Positions 16,230 through 26,592 are shown, counted from the stretch's first letter. The stretch: 34,681 nucleotides of DNA from Mariprofundaceae bacterium (GCA_030950905.1 JAUZQQ010000023.1:1-34681); one strand, 5' to 3'. The notes: a model not told the origin generated them from the letters alone. Numbers and translations: made by a program.

Positions 16230-18196
16230 CACCTGATAAAATCCGTATTCGCGAGCTGGGAAGCTTGATGTCCAAGGGCAAAGAAATCGGTTACATTACC
16301 TATGATGATCTTAACAAACATCTGCCTGAAGGACTGGTTTCAGCAGACCGTGTAGAACAAGTCATCAATGTTTTTACTGAACTGGGTATTGAGGTGGTTG
16401 ATCCTGAACGTGCGCCAACAGGTGCTTATGCCGTTCGTAAAGACCGCTTGCGAAAAGAGGACTCTGCCCTCCGTGCTGATACCACGACACTGGGAACCGT
16501 TATTCGGATTGATGACCCCGTGCGTATGTATTTGCGTGAAATGGGAACAGTTGAGTTGCTAACCCGTGAAGGTGAAATTGAAATTGCGCGGCGTATTGAA
16601 GAAGGCCGCATGCAGATTCATGAAGCGATTTGTTTGTGTCCTGCAACCTTTCGTGAAATCATGATGCTGGGTGAGCGGGTGATTGAAATTCGTGATGCTG
16701 CAGAGGGTACGGATGTGCCACCTGTTTTTCGTGATATTTTAGACATTGATCAAAAAGTCGTAAACGCTGCCGCAATTGCAGAGTATGAACGCCGTTTAAA
16801 CAGCAGTGACGATGAAGAAGAAGAACCCGTAGAACCAGAAAAACTGGATCCTGAGGCACTTTCTCAAGCCATCAAGGCACGCACAGCAACACCCGATGGT
16901 ACACCCATGGATGAAACTGTGATCACCATGGAAGAACAATTGGACGATGCTTTAATGCATTTTGATGCTGCCAAAAAGCACCATGACCATTACCTTAAAC
17001 TTAAAGCACGTTTTGACCGTAAGTCTGATGATTTAAAATTGGCCACGCAGGTGCATAAAGCACTTGAATCCATGCTTATGGAATTGGTGGCTATTCCGTT
17101 TTCTGTGCGTCAAATTGCAGTGTTGGTATTGCGTTTTAAACATGCCATTGATCGGGTTCGCCGTTTTGAACGAGAAATTCGAGATATGGCGTTGGCTGCA
17201 AAAATGCCGCGCAAATTATTTATTGAATCGTTTGTGCCCAACGAAACGAATGAGCGTTGGCTTGATGCGTTGTGTGTCGAGCATAAAGGTGCACGATGGA
17301 TTCCTGCACTAGAAAAAATAGCGCCAAAAATTCGTGAAAACCAACGGCGACTGCGTCGTGTTGAGCAAGACTGTGAAATGCCTGTAGAAGAACTCAAAGA
17401 TGTCGCCCGTAAACTCACCATGGGTGAGGCAAAAATGCGTCAAGCCAAACGCGAGATGATCGAAGCGAATCTACGGCTGGTTATTTCGATTGCCAAAAAA
17501 TACACCAACCGTGGCCTGGGCTTTTTAGACTTGATTCAAGAAGGCAATATTGGTTTGATGAAAGCGGTTGATAAATTTGAATGGCGGCGTGGTTATAAAT
17601 TTTCTACCTATGCCACATGGTGGATCAGGCAAGCCATCACCCGTTCTATTGCCGACCAAGCACGAACCATTCGCATTCCCGTTCACATGATTGAAACGAT
17701 CAATAAAATCAATCGTGTATCCCGTCAAATCGCCCAAGAAATTGGCCGTGAACCCACCCCCGAAGAATTAGCAGAAAAGTTGGAGATGCCGATTGAGAAA
17801 GTCGAGCAGATTTTGGAAGTAGCCAAAGAACCTGTTTCGCTAGAAACCCCCGTCGGTGATGATGATGATTCACAACTGGGTGATTTTGTGGGTGATGTTC
17901 ATGCTGAAAACCCATTGGATAAAACAGTCAGTGAGGCATTGGCTGGGGTTACGTTGGAAGTGTTGGATAATTTAACCTCGCGAGAAGAAAAAGTCTTACG
18001 TATGCGTTTTGGTATTGGCATGAATACGGATCACACCTTAGAAGAGGTGGGCAAACAGTTTGGTGTTACCCGTGAACGGATTCGCCAAATTGAGGCGAAG
18101 GCATTGCGTAAATTGCGCCATCCATCACGTTCGCAAAAGTTAAAGACGTTTGCCGACAAACCCGATGAAAATGCATTTCCTGTATCTTCGGCATAA
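16226..18196 (+). CDS. rpoD: RNA polymerase housekeeping sigma factor (sigma-70)
   Basis: The product is 656 residues. Region 1.1 occupies about 1-80 and region 1.2 about 90-135 ([21 protein letters not shown]). A long acidic non-conserved insert (about 190-240 includes [11 protein letters not shown]) follows, as in proteobacterial RpoD. Region 2 starts near 414 ([12 protein letters not shown], then [22 protein letters not shown] and [14 protein letters not shown]) and includes the -10 recognition helix. Region 4 at about 580-640 holds the -35 helix-turn-helix ([20 protein letters not shown]). The start ATG overlaps the dnaG stop and is preceded by AGAGG. The mreB gene begins only 10 bases downstream, so rpoD and the rod-shape genes may be co-transcribed. 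Confidence 0.97.
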   Translation: MTPDKIRIRELGSLMSKGKEIGYITYDDLNKHLPEGLVSADRVEQVINVFTELGIEVVDPERAPTGAYAVRKDRLRKEDSALRADTTTLGTVIRIDDPVRMYLREMGTVELLTREGEIEIARRIEEGRMQIHEAICLCPATFREIMMLGERVIEIRDAAEGTDVPPVFRDILDIDQKVVNAAAIAEYERRLNSSDDEEEEPVEPEKLDPEALSQAIKARTATPDGTPMDETVITMEEQLDDALMHFDAAKKHHDHYLKLKARFDRKSDDLKLATQVHKALESMLMELVAIPFSVRQIAVLVLRFKHAIDRVRRFEREIRDMALAAKMPRKLFIESFVPNETNERWLDALCVEHKGARWIPALEKIAPKIRENQRRLRRVEQDCEMPVEELKDVARKLTMGEAKMRQAKREMIEANLRLVISIAKKYTNRGLGFLDLIQEGNIGLMKAVDKFEWRRGYKFSTYATWWIRQAITRSIADQARTIRIPVHMIETINKINRVSRQIAQEIGREPTPEELAEKLEMPIEKVEQILEVAKEPVSLETPVGDDDDSQLGDFVGDVHAENPLDKTVSEALAGVTLEVLDNLTSREEKVLRMRFGIGMNTDHTLEEVGKQFGVTRERIRQIEAKALRKLRHPSRSQKLKTFADKPDENAFPVSSA

Positions 18197-18206
18197 GGGT
18201 GTATAG

Positions 18207-19250
<1,044 letters not shown>

Positions 19251-19277
19251 GCGCACGAATAAGCGATTAGGTGAATA

Positions 19278-20060
19278 ATGCGCCATCGTTTATTGCTTCG
19301 TCGCGGGGTGTTTGTCGCCATTGTTCTTGTCGCGCTGTTTTCCTTGGATGCCATGAATATCGGTCAGCGTTTTTTGTTGGCATCCGGCCCTGTTTTTTCT
19401 TGGGTGCAACGCCCTGTGCTGTGGGTTGATGAATTAGCCCTATGGCTACAAGAGCGCGCAGCATTGCAAGAAAAAGTAATAGCCATGGAAATAAGACTCG
19501 GAAAACAAACCGCATTGTTTCAACAAACCCAAAGTCTGCATGAAGAAAATATTCGTTTGCGGCGTTTGCTAAACGTGCAAGATATAGAAGGTTATGAATG
19601 GCATGGTGCATCCGTGCTTGGCCGAAGCCCCGATCAAAAAAGCCAACGTATCATCATTCAAAGCCTTCAAGCGGTGGTTGATAATGTGGTGATTTCCAGT
19701 GAAGGTTTGGTTGGTCTGATTGATGCAAGGCAAGGTGAATATGCGGTTGTGCGTACCGTGTTGGATGCATCCATTGCCGTGCCTGTGACCATGCAAGGCA
19801 GCGATCTTGCCGCATTGGCGCGGGGCGATGGCAAACAACTGCTGTTGGACTTTATCCCTGCTGTTTTCACTTTAAGCGTTGGTGATATTTTATTCACCTC
19901 TGGCGCAGGTGGCTTGTACCCACCGGGCATTCCTGTTGCCCGTGTCGTTCGCACGAAAGCCATTCAGGGAAGTCCCTTTGCCCATGTTGAAGCTGTGCCT
20001 GTGGCACACTGGCAACGCGACCATTGGTTGGCTGTGGCAGCAACAAAAAACAGTGATTAA
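19278..20060 (+). CDS. mreC: Rod-shape-determining protein MreC
   Basis: The product is 260 residues. One N-terminal membrane span (about 9-27) is followed by a short helix that dimerises (about 50-95, LQERAALQEKVIAMEIRLGK) and a periplasmic double beta-barrel domain (about 105-255). Family motifs include SEGLVGLIDARQGEYAVVRT, GDILFTSGAGGLYPPGIPV and the closing hydrophobic strand. MreC links MreB filaments to PBP2 and RodA. AGGTG precedes the ATG by six bases. The stop overlaps the mreD start by eight bases. Confidence 0.93.
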   Translation: MRHRLLLRRGVFVAIVLVALFSLDAMNIGQRFLLASGPVFSWVQRPVLWVDELALWLQERAALQEKVIAMEIRLGKQTALFQQTQSLHEENIRLRRLLNVQDIEGYEWHGASVLGRSPDQKSQRIIIQSLQAVVDNVVISSEGLVGLIDARQGEYAVVRTVLDASIAVPVTMQGSDLAALARGDGKQLLLDFIPAVFTLSVGDILFTSGAGGLYPPGIPVARVVRTKAIQGSPFAHVEAVPVAHWQRDHWLAVAATKNSD

Positions 20061-20490
20061 TTTTCGCTTTTTAAACGCTGTTGTTTGGCTGTTTTGTTTT
20101 ATCTTACTGGGGCTTTGGTTGAACTGGTTGGTTCCTGTTAAATTTTACCAACCTGATTGGGTTTTCGCCCTGCTGCTGGGTGCTTTATTGGCGCAATGGC
20201 GTTATGCATGGTGGGTGTTTTTTGTCGCTTGCGTGCATGACTTTATCTTTTATTGGACGCTTTGGCCCGGTATTCTACTGTGGCTTTCCCTGCCTTTGTT
20301 GTTGATTTGGATGGACGATGTGGCAGGTGCGGGTCTGCCACAACGGCTATTGTTGTTGGTGCTGGCTTGCAGCTTATTGCTGTGGCAAGGCTGGTCACTG
20401 GAATCCACCCTATTAACCTTATTGCTTGCCGTTTGTTGTTGGTACCAATGGGTGCGTGTGAATGAAACGTCTTGGTTGTCTGTGCGATGA
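20053..20490 (+). CDS. mreD: Rod-shape-determining membrane protein MreD
   Basis: The product is about 145 residues and almost wholly hydrophobic, with four to five predicted spans. The start is taken as GTG 20053 (VINFRFLNAVV), which overlaps the end of mreC by eight bases. A longer upstream in-frame reading lies wholly inside mreC and is not credible. MreD proteins are weakly conserved, about 140-170 residues, and are recognised here by length, hydrophobicity, the PVKFYQPDWVFALLLG segment and position between mreC and mrdA. The TGA overlaps the mrdA ATG. No clear ribosome site is seen, so translation is probably coupled to mreC. Confidence 0.88.
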   Translation: MINFRFLNAVVWLFCFILLGLWLNWLVPVKFYQPDWVFALLLGALLAQWRYAWWVFFVACVHDFIFYWTLWPGILLWLSLPLLLIWMDDVAGAGLPQRLLLLVLACSLLLWQGWSLESTLLTLLLAVCCWYQWVRVNETSWLSVR

Positions 20491-22271
20491 GTGTTTTTGA
20501 TACCCGTTCACGTTTTACATTTCGCATGCTTGTATTTCACGGTATCGCTGCATTGTTGTTGCTATTGTTGCTTGGCCGCATGGTAGATTTGCAATGGATG
20601 CAATATGACGGTCTTAACCTTCAGGCAGAAAACAACCGTATTAATGTGCTTCCTATCCTGCCTGTTCGTGGTCAAATAATGGATCGCAATGGCCGTGGTT
20701 TGGCAGTTAATCGTATTTCTTATCGCCTGATCATGATTCCTGAACGTATCGACGATATGGATGCTGTATTGGCGATGCTTTATGCCAATTTACCATGGTC
20801 ATCGAGTCATCGAAAACGAATTTTGCGGCGCATATCTCATGCCCGAAAGGATCGCCCTGTTTTGCTGCAAGACCAGCTACAATGGTACCAAATAGCGTGG
20901 TTATTGCCCCGTTTGCAACATTACCCCGGCTTAAATGTAGAAGCGGGTACGCACCGTGAATATCCGTATGCTGCGCTAACATCACATGTTATTGGGTATT
21001 TATCACGGGTGAGAAAATCGGATTTAAAAGAAGGGTTTTTTCCAGGTGAATATATAGGTCGAAGTGGGCTAGAACTTGCCTTTGAGGCGTATTTACATGG
21101 CTCACCGGGAAGCCAACAAGAAGAAGTTGATGCCCGTGGCCGAAGGGTGGCTGTGTTGGCTGAGACCCCCCCTGTGATGGGAAAGAGTATCCGTTTATCG
21201 TTGGATGTTCGCATTCAGCAAGCCGCAGCGGATGCGCTAGCAGGACGTACGGGCGCGGTGGTCGTGATGGATGTACACAGTGGCGAAGTACTGACCATGC
21301 TAAGTACGCCGGGTTATGATACCAACGCATTTATCCAAGGTTTAAAACAACAACAGTGGTCGGCATGGCTGAACAATGATCAAATACCCTTGCTTAACCG
21401 CGCGCTTCAGGCAACGTACCCACCCGGTTCAACATGGAAGATGGTTACCGCAATGGCAGGCTTACGCAAGGAAGTGAAAGCGGTCAATCAACGTGTTCAG
21501 TGCTTGGGGTATGTGCAATTGCATGATCGACGCTTGCGATGTTGGAAACGATCAGGCCATGGTTATGTTAATTTGCATGATGCTTTGATGCACTCCTGTG
21601 ATGTGTTTTTTTATAATTTGGGTGATCAATTGGGTATGCGTCCGATTATTGAAGAAGCGCACCGCTGGGGGTTTGGTGAATACACAGGCATCACATTATC
21701 GCCAGAAGCACGTGGGAATTTGCCGGCTGCTGGTGGGCATATCCGCCATGGCCATCGACGGGCATGGTTCCCGGGTGAAGTCATGATTACCGCGATTGGT
21801 CAAGGCATGGTGACCGTTACGCCACTACAAATGGCACGTTTTGCAGCGGCACTCGCCAATGGTGGCGATGTTTTAAAGCCACAGATGTTGGCAGGGGTTG
21901 CGCCCAAAATCGAACGCCATGTGGACTTGCCCGCCCATGCTTTAACGCGTGTTCAAGAAGCAATGGCCGATGTTGCCAATACCCCCGGTGGTACGGCCTA
22001 CCGTTACCTTCATGATGCCGCATGGCACATTGCAGGCAAAACAGGCACGGCACAAGTGGTAGGGATGTCGCAAAAACAAAAAAAATATTCAAGCAAAGGG
22101 GTATTGAAAAAGCATCAGGATCACGCTTGGTTTATAGGCTATGCACCGTATGAAAAACCACGTATTTCTTTTGCTATTTTTGTTGAACACGGTGGCCATG
22201 GCAGCAGCGGCGCATCACCGATTGCCAAAGCCATTGTCAATGCCATGGCGAGCAGTGACATGTCAAAATGA
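20487..22271 (+). CDS. mrdA: Penicillin-binding protein 2 (elongation transpeptidase)
   Basis: The product is 594 residues. A membrane anchor at about 12-32 is followed by the pedestal domain (about 50-220, LPVRGQIMDRNGRGLAVN) and the transpeptidase domain. The active-site serine is S315 in PGSTWKM. The second motif is S-C-D in LMHSCDVFF, and the third is KTGTAQ with K518. PBP2 cross-links new peptidoglycan with RodA during elongation in the periplasm. The ATG at 20487 overlaps the mreD stop; a TTG 15 bases upstream is unlikely. The stop overlaps rodA in the same way, indicating a tightly coupled operon. Confidence 0.96.
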   Translation: MSVFDTRSRFTFRMLVFHGIAALLLLLLLGRMVDLQWMQYDGLNLQAENNRINVLPILPVRGQIMDRNGRGLAVNRISYRLIMIPERIDDMDAVLAMLYANLPWSSSHRKRILRRISHARKDRPVLLQDQLQWYQIAWLLPRLQHYPGLNVEAGTHREYPYAALTSHVIGYLSRVRKSDLKEGFFPGEYIGRSGLELAFEAYLHGSPGSQQEEVDARGRRVAVLAETPPVMGKSIRLSLDVRIQQAAADALAGRTGAVVVMDVHSGEVLTMLSTPGYDTNAFIQGLKQQQWSAWLNNDQIPLLNRALQATYPPGSTWKMVTAMAGLRKEVKAVNQRVQCLGYVQLHDRRLRCWKRSGHGYVNLHDALMHSCDVFFYNLGDQLGMRPIIEEAHRWGFGEYTGITLSPEARGNLPAAGGHIRHGHRRAWFPGEVMITAIGQGMVTVTPLQMARFAAALANGGDVLKPQMLAGVAPKIERHVDLPAHALTRVQEAMADVANTPGGTAYRYLHDAAWHIAGKTGTAQVVGMSQKQKKYSSKGVLKKHQDHAWFIGYAPYEKPRISFAIFVEHGGHGSSGASPIAKAIVNAMASSDMSK

Positions 22272-23377
22272 TGTTTAAGCCATGGTTGTTGATCGATCGT
22301 TGGTTACTGGTTATCTTGCTGATGTTGGCAGCTATTGGTCTGTTGACGCTGTATTCGGCAGTGCATCATGGCGAAATACATATTTGGTACCGCCAATTAT
22401 CCTATTGGTTGGTGGGACTCACAGCTTTTTTAATCCTTGCGTTGATTCCACTGCGTTTGCTTGGTTTGTTGGCTTGGCCCGTGTTTGCTTTTGCTTTGTT
22501 GTGCCTTGCACTGGTACCTTTGATGGGTGATGTGCAAATGGGCGCAAGACGCTGGATCACTATTGGTCCTGTTCACTTGCAACCATCAGAAATCATGAAG
22601 TGGGCCTTGATGTTGGTGTTGGCCCATTGGTTTGCCAACCGTGAACCTGATGGCTGGTTGGCAATTATTGTCGCTGTATGTCTCACCGCCGTACCCGCTG
22701 CGCTTATTGTTGTTCAGCCTGATTTGGGAACGAGCTTGGTATTGCTGTTGGCAGCGACGGCCATGTTGGTGGCAGCAGGGTTCCCGTGGCGTTATTTGTT
22801 TTCTATTGTGGCGATGATGCCTTTTGCTGGGTGGTATGTATGGCTGCACATGCATCAGTATCAAAAGCAACGGGTATTAACTTTTCTTGACCCGCAGACT
22901 GACCCGCTTGGTGCGGGCTATCACGTTATTCAATCGATGATTTCTATTGGTTCTGGTGGCTTGTGGGGCAAAGGTTATCTGACGGGAACCCAATCACGCT
23001 TGAATTTTTTACCTGAGCAACATACAGACTTTATTTTTTCTGTGTTGGCTGAGGAGGCTGGTTTGATTGGCGTTTTTGTGTTGTTGCTGTTGTTTGCATT
23101 GTTGGTGCATCGCATGTTGCATATTGCCAGCATTGCGCATACCCGCTTTGCTGCATTGGTGACGGTGGGTGTTTGCAGTATTTTTATGATCTATATTTTT
23201 GTAAATATTGCCATGGTGTCGGGTGTTTTGCCCGTGGTCGGCGTGCCATTGCCTTTTGTTAGTTATGGCGGCTCTGCCTTGGTCAGTATGTTGGCAGCTT
23301 TGGGCATGGTTGCAAGGGTAAGTATTGAGGCGCATGCTGTGCTACCTTGGCAGCGTGGGGGAAGCCCTCTGGCTTGA
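22268..23377 (+). CDS. rodA: Peptidoglycan glycosyltransferase RodA (SEDS family)
   Basis: The product is 369 residues with about ten membrane spans. SEDS signatures include MGARRWITIGPVHLQPSE, VQPDLGTSLVL and the long periplasmic loop with GAGYHVIQS, GSGGLWGKGYLTGTQSRL and PEQHTDFIFSVLAEE. It ends with LPFVSYGGSALVS. RodA polymerises glycan strands from lipid II in complex with PBP2. The ATG overlaps the mrdA stop. The gene's last three bases overlap the start of a Fur box that belongs to the next gene. Confidence 0.96.
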   Translation: MMFKPWLLIDRWLLVILLMLAAIGLLTLYSAVHHGEIHIWYRQLSYWLVGLTAFLILALIPLRLLGLLAWPVFAFALLCLALVPLMGDVQMGARRWITIGPVHLQPSEIMKWALMLVLAHWFANREPDGWLAIIVAVCLTAVPAALIVVQPDLGTSLVLLLAATAMLVAAGFPWRYLFSIVAMMPFAGWYVWLHMHQYQKQRVLTFLDPQTDPLGAGYHVIQSMISIGSGGLWGKGYLTGTQSRLNFLPEQHTDFIFSVLAEEAGLIGVFVLLLLFALLVHRMLHIASIAHTRFAALVTVGVCSIFMIYIFVNIAMVSGVLPVVGVPLPFVSYGGSALVSMLAALGMVARVSIEAHAVLPWQRGGSPLA

Positions 23378-23394
23378 TATTGAGAATCACTATT
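23376..23394 (+). promoter_or_regulatory. Fur box upstream of the fur-FTR1 pair
   Basis: The 19 bases GATATTGAGAATCACTATT match the classical consensus GATAATGATAATCATTATC at 15 positions, by hand count. The site starts at the rodA stop codon and ends 13 bases before the Fur-family gene. It suggests iron-dependent self-control of the following two genes. Confidence 0.7.
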
Positions 23395-23407
23395 TATAGG
23401 ATGGGGC

Positions 23408-23821
23408 ATGACTATTCGATTAACACCGCAACGGCAGGCAATACTTGCCCTTATTAACGGCTCATCATCGCATTGGGATGCCGAGACTGTATTGGCTGCC
23501 ATGAAAAGTACGGGGAAAAGCATTGGTATTGCAACGGTATACCGTGCTTTGGCTGCATTAGAAGCAGCAGCGTTGATCGACAGTATGTTTATTGGCGAGC
23601 GCAAATGTTATGAACGCATGGATAAACACCACCATGATCATTTGCTGTGTACTGTTTGCGGTGGTATTGAAGAGTTTTTCCAGCCACAAATTGAAGAATT
23701 ACAAGCAAAGATTGCCCATGAACATGGCTTTATGATGAAAAGTCATTCACTGATTCTTCAAGGTATTTGTCAGCAATGCCAACAACCAGAAGACTGCCTG
23801 AAAATCAAGGGGTTGACGTGA
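23408..23821 (+). CDS. Fur family metal-responsive transcription regulator
   Basis: The product is 137 residues. A winged-helix DNA-binding half (about 1-80, with LTPQRQAILALI and IGIATVYRALAALE) and a metal-binding dimerisation half can be seen. Residues HHHDH at 74-78, CxxC at 81-84 and a second CxxC at 121-124 match the structural zinc and regulatory metal sites of Fur and its relatives. The Fur box directly upstream and the overlapping iron permease gene downstream favour Fur itself over Zur or PerR, but this is an inference. AGGATGGGG precedes the ATG. The last four bases overlap the permease start (GTGA). Confidence 0.92.
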   Translation: MTIRLTPQRQAILALINGSSSHWDAETVLAAMKSTGKSIGIATVYRALAALEAAALIDSMFIGERKCYERMDKHHHDHLLCTVCGGIEEFFQPQIEELQAKIAHEHGFMMKSHSLILQGICQQCQQPEDCLKIKGLT

Positions 23822-24639
23822 TTGCATCATTAACGATTGTCTTTCGAGAAATGCTTGAAATGGCAATGATTATTGGTATTTTAATGGCAGCGACCCGTGG
23901 CGTGGCGACAAGCCGCCTCTGGATTTCTGGGGGTATCATCCTCGGTTTAAGTGGCGCTGTTTTTTTGGCTTGGTTCATGGAAGAAATGGAAGCAGCCTTT
24001 GATGGAACGGGTGAGTTTATTTTCAATGCTGTGGTATTGTTGCTGGCATCAATACTGCTCGCTTGGACTGTGGTGTGGATGAGCCGGCAAGGAAAGGTCA
24101 TGGCCAAACAGATGCATCAAGCGGGGCAAGATTTTTCAACAGGTGATATTTCTGGCATGGGTTTACTGTTGATCGCTTTTAGTGCTGTGGTGCGTGAAGG
24201 CTCGGAAGCCGTCTTTTTTCTGTTTGGGGCATGGCAAGTTGGTGATCAAGATAGTGCGAGTATGGTGACGGGTGCATTGTTGGGTATGCTGCTTGGTATT
24301 GCTTGTGGTTATTTGTTGTACAAAGGATTATTAAAAATACCCATTCAACATGTTTTTTATGTCATTGCATGGTTATTAATGCTTGTTGCCGCAGGCATGG
24401 CCTCACAAGCCTGTTGGAATTTGGTGGTGATTGAATGGTTGCCGCCATTGATTGACCCCTTGTGGGATAGCTCTGCGATTTTATCGCAAGATAGTTTGCT
24501 CGGTGAATTGTTGCATGTACTGATGGGTTATGACGATCGCCCCAGCGCTTTGCAGGTGATGGTGTTCTTAGCAACCTTGGCAGGGGTGTTTTGGTTAAAA
24601 GAAAACAACAGTGCATCAGCAAAAAGTCCACCAAAATAA
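23818..24639 (+). CDS. FTR1 family iron permease
   Basis: The product is 273 residues with about seven membrane spans. The start is GTG 23818, five bases after AGGGG and overlapping the Fur gene's stop; a longer TTG start inside the fur gene is unlikely. Both iron-binding R-E-x-x-E motifs are present: REMLE at residues 10-14 and REGSE near 125-130. FTR1/EfeU proteins carry ferric iron across the inner membrane, usually after oxidation by a partner (EfeO/EfeB or a multicopper oxidase). No such partner is encoded nearby. Coupling with a Fur gene and Fur box points to iron-repressed expression. The C-terminus is a short hydrophilic tail. Confidence 0.9.
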   Translation: MIASLTIVFREMLEMAMIIGILMAATRGVATSRLWISGGIILGLSGAVFLAWFMEEMEAAFDGTGEFIFNAVVLLLASILLAWTVVWMSRQGKVMAKQMHQAGQDFSTGDISGMGLLLIAFSAVVREGSEAVFFLFGAWQVGDQDSASMVTGALLGMLLGIACGYLLYKGLLKIPIQHVFYVIAWLLMLVAAGMASQACWNLVVIEWLPPLIDPLWDSSAILSQDSLLGELLHVLMGYDDRPSALQVMVFLATLAGVFWLKENNSASAKSPPK

Positions 24640-24671
24640 AACCACCAAACAATAAACAATAAGGTAAAGCC

Positions 24672-25785
24672 ATGAATATTGCTGATAAAATAACAGGATT
24701 TCGCAGCCGCGCAGTGAATTATACAGCGCGCTTGGAAGCACTTCGGAGGTCACTTTGACGTTGAAAGCAAAGAAGATGAACTGCGCGAGCTAAACGCCCG
24801 TATTGAAGACCCTGCATTATGGGATGCCCCCGAAAAGGCACAGACCCTGATGCAAGAACGAACCCGAATTGAACGCATCTTAGAACAACACCATGGTGCT
24901 TTGAACGCATTAGAAGAAGCATCAATGTTGTTTGACATGGGTGGTGAGGAAGACGACGAAGAAAGCCAATGTGAAGCCATCGAAAGCATTGATGGCGTAC
25001 AAGCAACGGTAGAAGCCTTAGAGCTGGCGCAGATGTTGGGCAGAGAAACGGATATTGAATCAGCCTTTTTAGAAATCAATGCTGGAGCGGGCGGCACAGA
25101 AGCACAAGACTGGGCAGAGATGTTGTTGCGTATGTATTTGCGCTGGGCCGAACGCAAAGGTTTTCAAACAGCGTTAATGGAATGTACGGCTGGGGAAGAG
25201 GCAGGCATCAAGTCGGTAACGGTATCCATTCGTGGTGATTATGCATTTGGTTATTTAAAAGCAGAAATAGGCGTTCATCGTTTGGTTCGAAAGTCCCCTT
25301 TTGATTCGGGTAACCGTCGCCATACATCTTTTTCTTCTGTTTTTGCTTACCCTGATATTGATCGTGAGATTGAAATTGATATCAACGTGTCTGATGTTCG
25401 CATTGATACTTACCGGGCTTCGGGTGCTGGGGGTCAACATATTAACAAAACCGATTCAGCCGTTCGCATGACACACATGCCTACGGGGGTGGTGGTTCAA
25501 TGCCAAAGCGATCGTTCACAACATAAAAACCGTGCCGCCTGTTGGAAAATGCTCAAAGCACGTTTGTATGAATTAGAACTTGAAAAGCAACGCGATGAAA
25601 AACAATCGTTGGAAGATGGTAAAACTGATATTGGTTGGGGCAATCAAATTCGCTCTTATGTTCTTGATCAATCACGCATCAAAGACTTGCGAACAGGTAT
25701 GGAGACAGGCAATACACAATCATTTCTTGATGGTGATATAGATGCCTTTATTTCGGCACAATTAATGGGGGTCACCCGTGTTTAA
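24672..25785 (+). CDS. prfB: Peptide chain release factor 2, with programmed +1 frameshift
   Basis: Reading begins at ATG 24672 (MNIADKITGF) and meets an in-frame TGA at 24756 after 28 codons. After a +1 shift it continues from GAC at 24757 to TAA at 25783-25785, giving about 370 residues; E. coli RF2 has 365. RF2 recognises UGA and UAA and releases the finished peptide. The stop-recognition tripeptide SPF is in RKSPFDSGNRRH, and the catalytic GGQ is in GAGGQHINKTDS. A plain ORF search would start too late, near 24850. The TAA stop is inside the third copy of the repeated palindrome. The gene lies 32 bases after the FTR1 gene without a visible terminator between them. Confidence 0.97.
24745..24759 (+). 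promoter_or_regulatory. RF2 autoregulatory +1 frameshift site
   Basis: GGAGG (24745-24749), a 3-base spacer, then CTT TGA C (24753-24759). This matches the classical prfB arrangement, in which an internal Shine-Dalgarno element placed 3 bases before CUU-UGA-C promotes slippage when RF2 is scarce. Confidence 0.95.
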
Positions 25786-25804
25786 CCTAAATTATTTAGG
25801 CTAA
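25783..25804. repeat. Stop-codon palindrome, copy C
   Basis: The core CCTAAATTATTTAGG is flanked by TAA and CTAA, like copies A and B. Relative to them, one G-C pair of the stem is replaced by an A-T pair on both arms, so the pairing is kept. The prfB TAA stop (25783-25785) is the first three bases of the unit. Confidence 0.75.
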
Positions 25805-25813
25805 ACATATACA

Positions 25814-25839
25814 GCAGCAGTCATTTACCTGACTGCTGC
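25814..25839. terminator. Hairpin terminator between convergent prfB and rpmA
   Basis: GCAGCAGTCA (25814-25823) and TGACTGCTGC (25830-25839) form a perfect 10-bp stem around a 6-base loop. It sits between the ends of prfB (plus) and rpmA (minus), so it may serve both. The plus side continues with GTTTG, only a weak T-run. Confidence 0.65.
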
Positions 25840-25880
25840 GTTTGAAGTGCCCAAGTTGTTTTGCGCACGTTCCTTACATA

Positions 25881-26129
25881 CTACGAAACAACACGAACGC
25901 TGGTTCGACCAGCTTTGTTAAAATATTCTACTTGCCCATCAATCAATGCGAACAATGTATAATCGCGGCCGCAGCCAACATGTTCACCAGGGCGAATTTT
26001 AGTGCCGCGTTGACGCACCAAAATATTTCCTGCGCGAACCGCTTCGCCACCGTATTTTTTTACGCCAAGGCGTTTGGCATTAGAGTCGCGCCCATTTCTG
26101 GATGAACCACCTGCTTTTTTATGTGCCAT
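25881..26129 (-). CDS. rpmA: 50S ribosomal protein L27
   Basis: The product is 82 residues. The start [15 protein letters not shown] and the core [21 protein letters not shown] are diagnostic of bacterial L27, whose N-terminal tail reaches the peptidyl-transferase centre. No N-terminal extension of the Firmicutes type that needs cleavage is present. The gene is 12 bases downstream of rplU, the usual rplU-rpmA pair. The obg GTPase gene that often follows is absent here; prfB converges instead. Confidence 0.97.
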   Translation of the reverse strand: MAHKKAGGSSRNGRDSNAKRLGVKKYGGEAVRAGNILVRQRGTKIRPGEHVGCGRDYTLFALIDGQVEYFNKAGRTSVRVVS

Positions 26130-26141
26130 TGTTGCTTCTCC

Positions 26142-26450
26142 TTACGCGCCCGTGCTGATTGATGAAATTTGAATAGCGGTGAAGTTTTGGCGATGCCCCA
26201 TGCTACGTTGCGAATGTTTACGCCGACGTTTTTTAAACACTATAATTTTTTTATCGCGGCCATGACCACGAACCACTGCGGCAACATTGGCGCTCTCTGC
26301 GCCCAATGTAATTTCACTACCCTCACCGACCAACAAAACATCATCAAATGTGATTGCTTGGCCAATATCGGCAGTGATGGTGGGAACCCGTAAGGTGTCC
26401 CCTTCTTGCACACGGTACTGTTTTCCACCGGTGCGAATAACTGCGTACAT
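26142..26450 (-). CDS. rplU: 50S ribosomal protein L21
   Basis: The product is 102 residues, starting [15 protein letters not shown] at ATG 26450, with GGAG 8 bases upstream; a longer reading from 26495 adds 15 residues not seen in the family. Conserved segments include GEGSEITLG and [21 protein letters not shown] with the closing YTAI-like FTAIQI. L21 binds 23S rRNA and supports L20. It is co-transcribed with rpmA. Confidence 0.97.
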   Translation of the reverse strand: MYAVIRTGGKQYRVQEGDTLRVPTITADIGQAITFDDVLLVGEGSEITLGAESANVAAVVRGHGRDKKIIVFKKRRRKHSQRSMGHRQNFTAIQISSISTGA

Positions 26451-26501
26451 TGATTTTTCTCCATTCATCTGCATGCTTTTGTTACCGTAAAACACAAAGT
26501 T

Positions 26502-26573
26502 TTAAATAAAAACTGGTGCTTCAATAGGAAAACGATCAAGCATGCTATTGTATTGATTGCAGGAGCTGGCCAT
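26502..26573 (-). CDS. Possible small protein or leader peptide of 23 residues
   Basis: An ATG at 26573 is preceded by AGGAG with a 7-base gap, as good as any ribosome site in the window. It opens 23 codons (MASSCNQYNSMLDR, then a FPIEAPVFI tail) ending in TAA at 26502. The ORF starts 19 bases after the rpmE stop and lies 51 bases before rplU, on the same strand. It is too short for any family assignment. It could be a leader peptide for rplU-rpmA, a small protein, or chance. Confidence 0.35.
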   Translation of the reverse strand: MASSCNQYNSMLDRFPIEAPVFI

Positions 26574-26592
26574 GCCAAATCTCCTACTCGAA

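Noticed and set aside
19879-20052. Upstream extension of MreD inside mreC
   Set aside because: The frame is open by chance within mreC. MreD-like hydrophobic sequence begins only after GTG 20053.
24756-24758. In-frame TGA in prfB as a pseudogene mutation or selenocysteine codon
   Set aside because: The spacing of GGAGG and CTTTGAC is the conserved RF2 frameshift signal, and both flanking segments match RF2.
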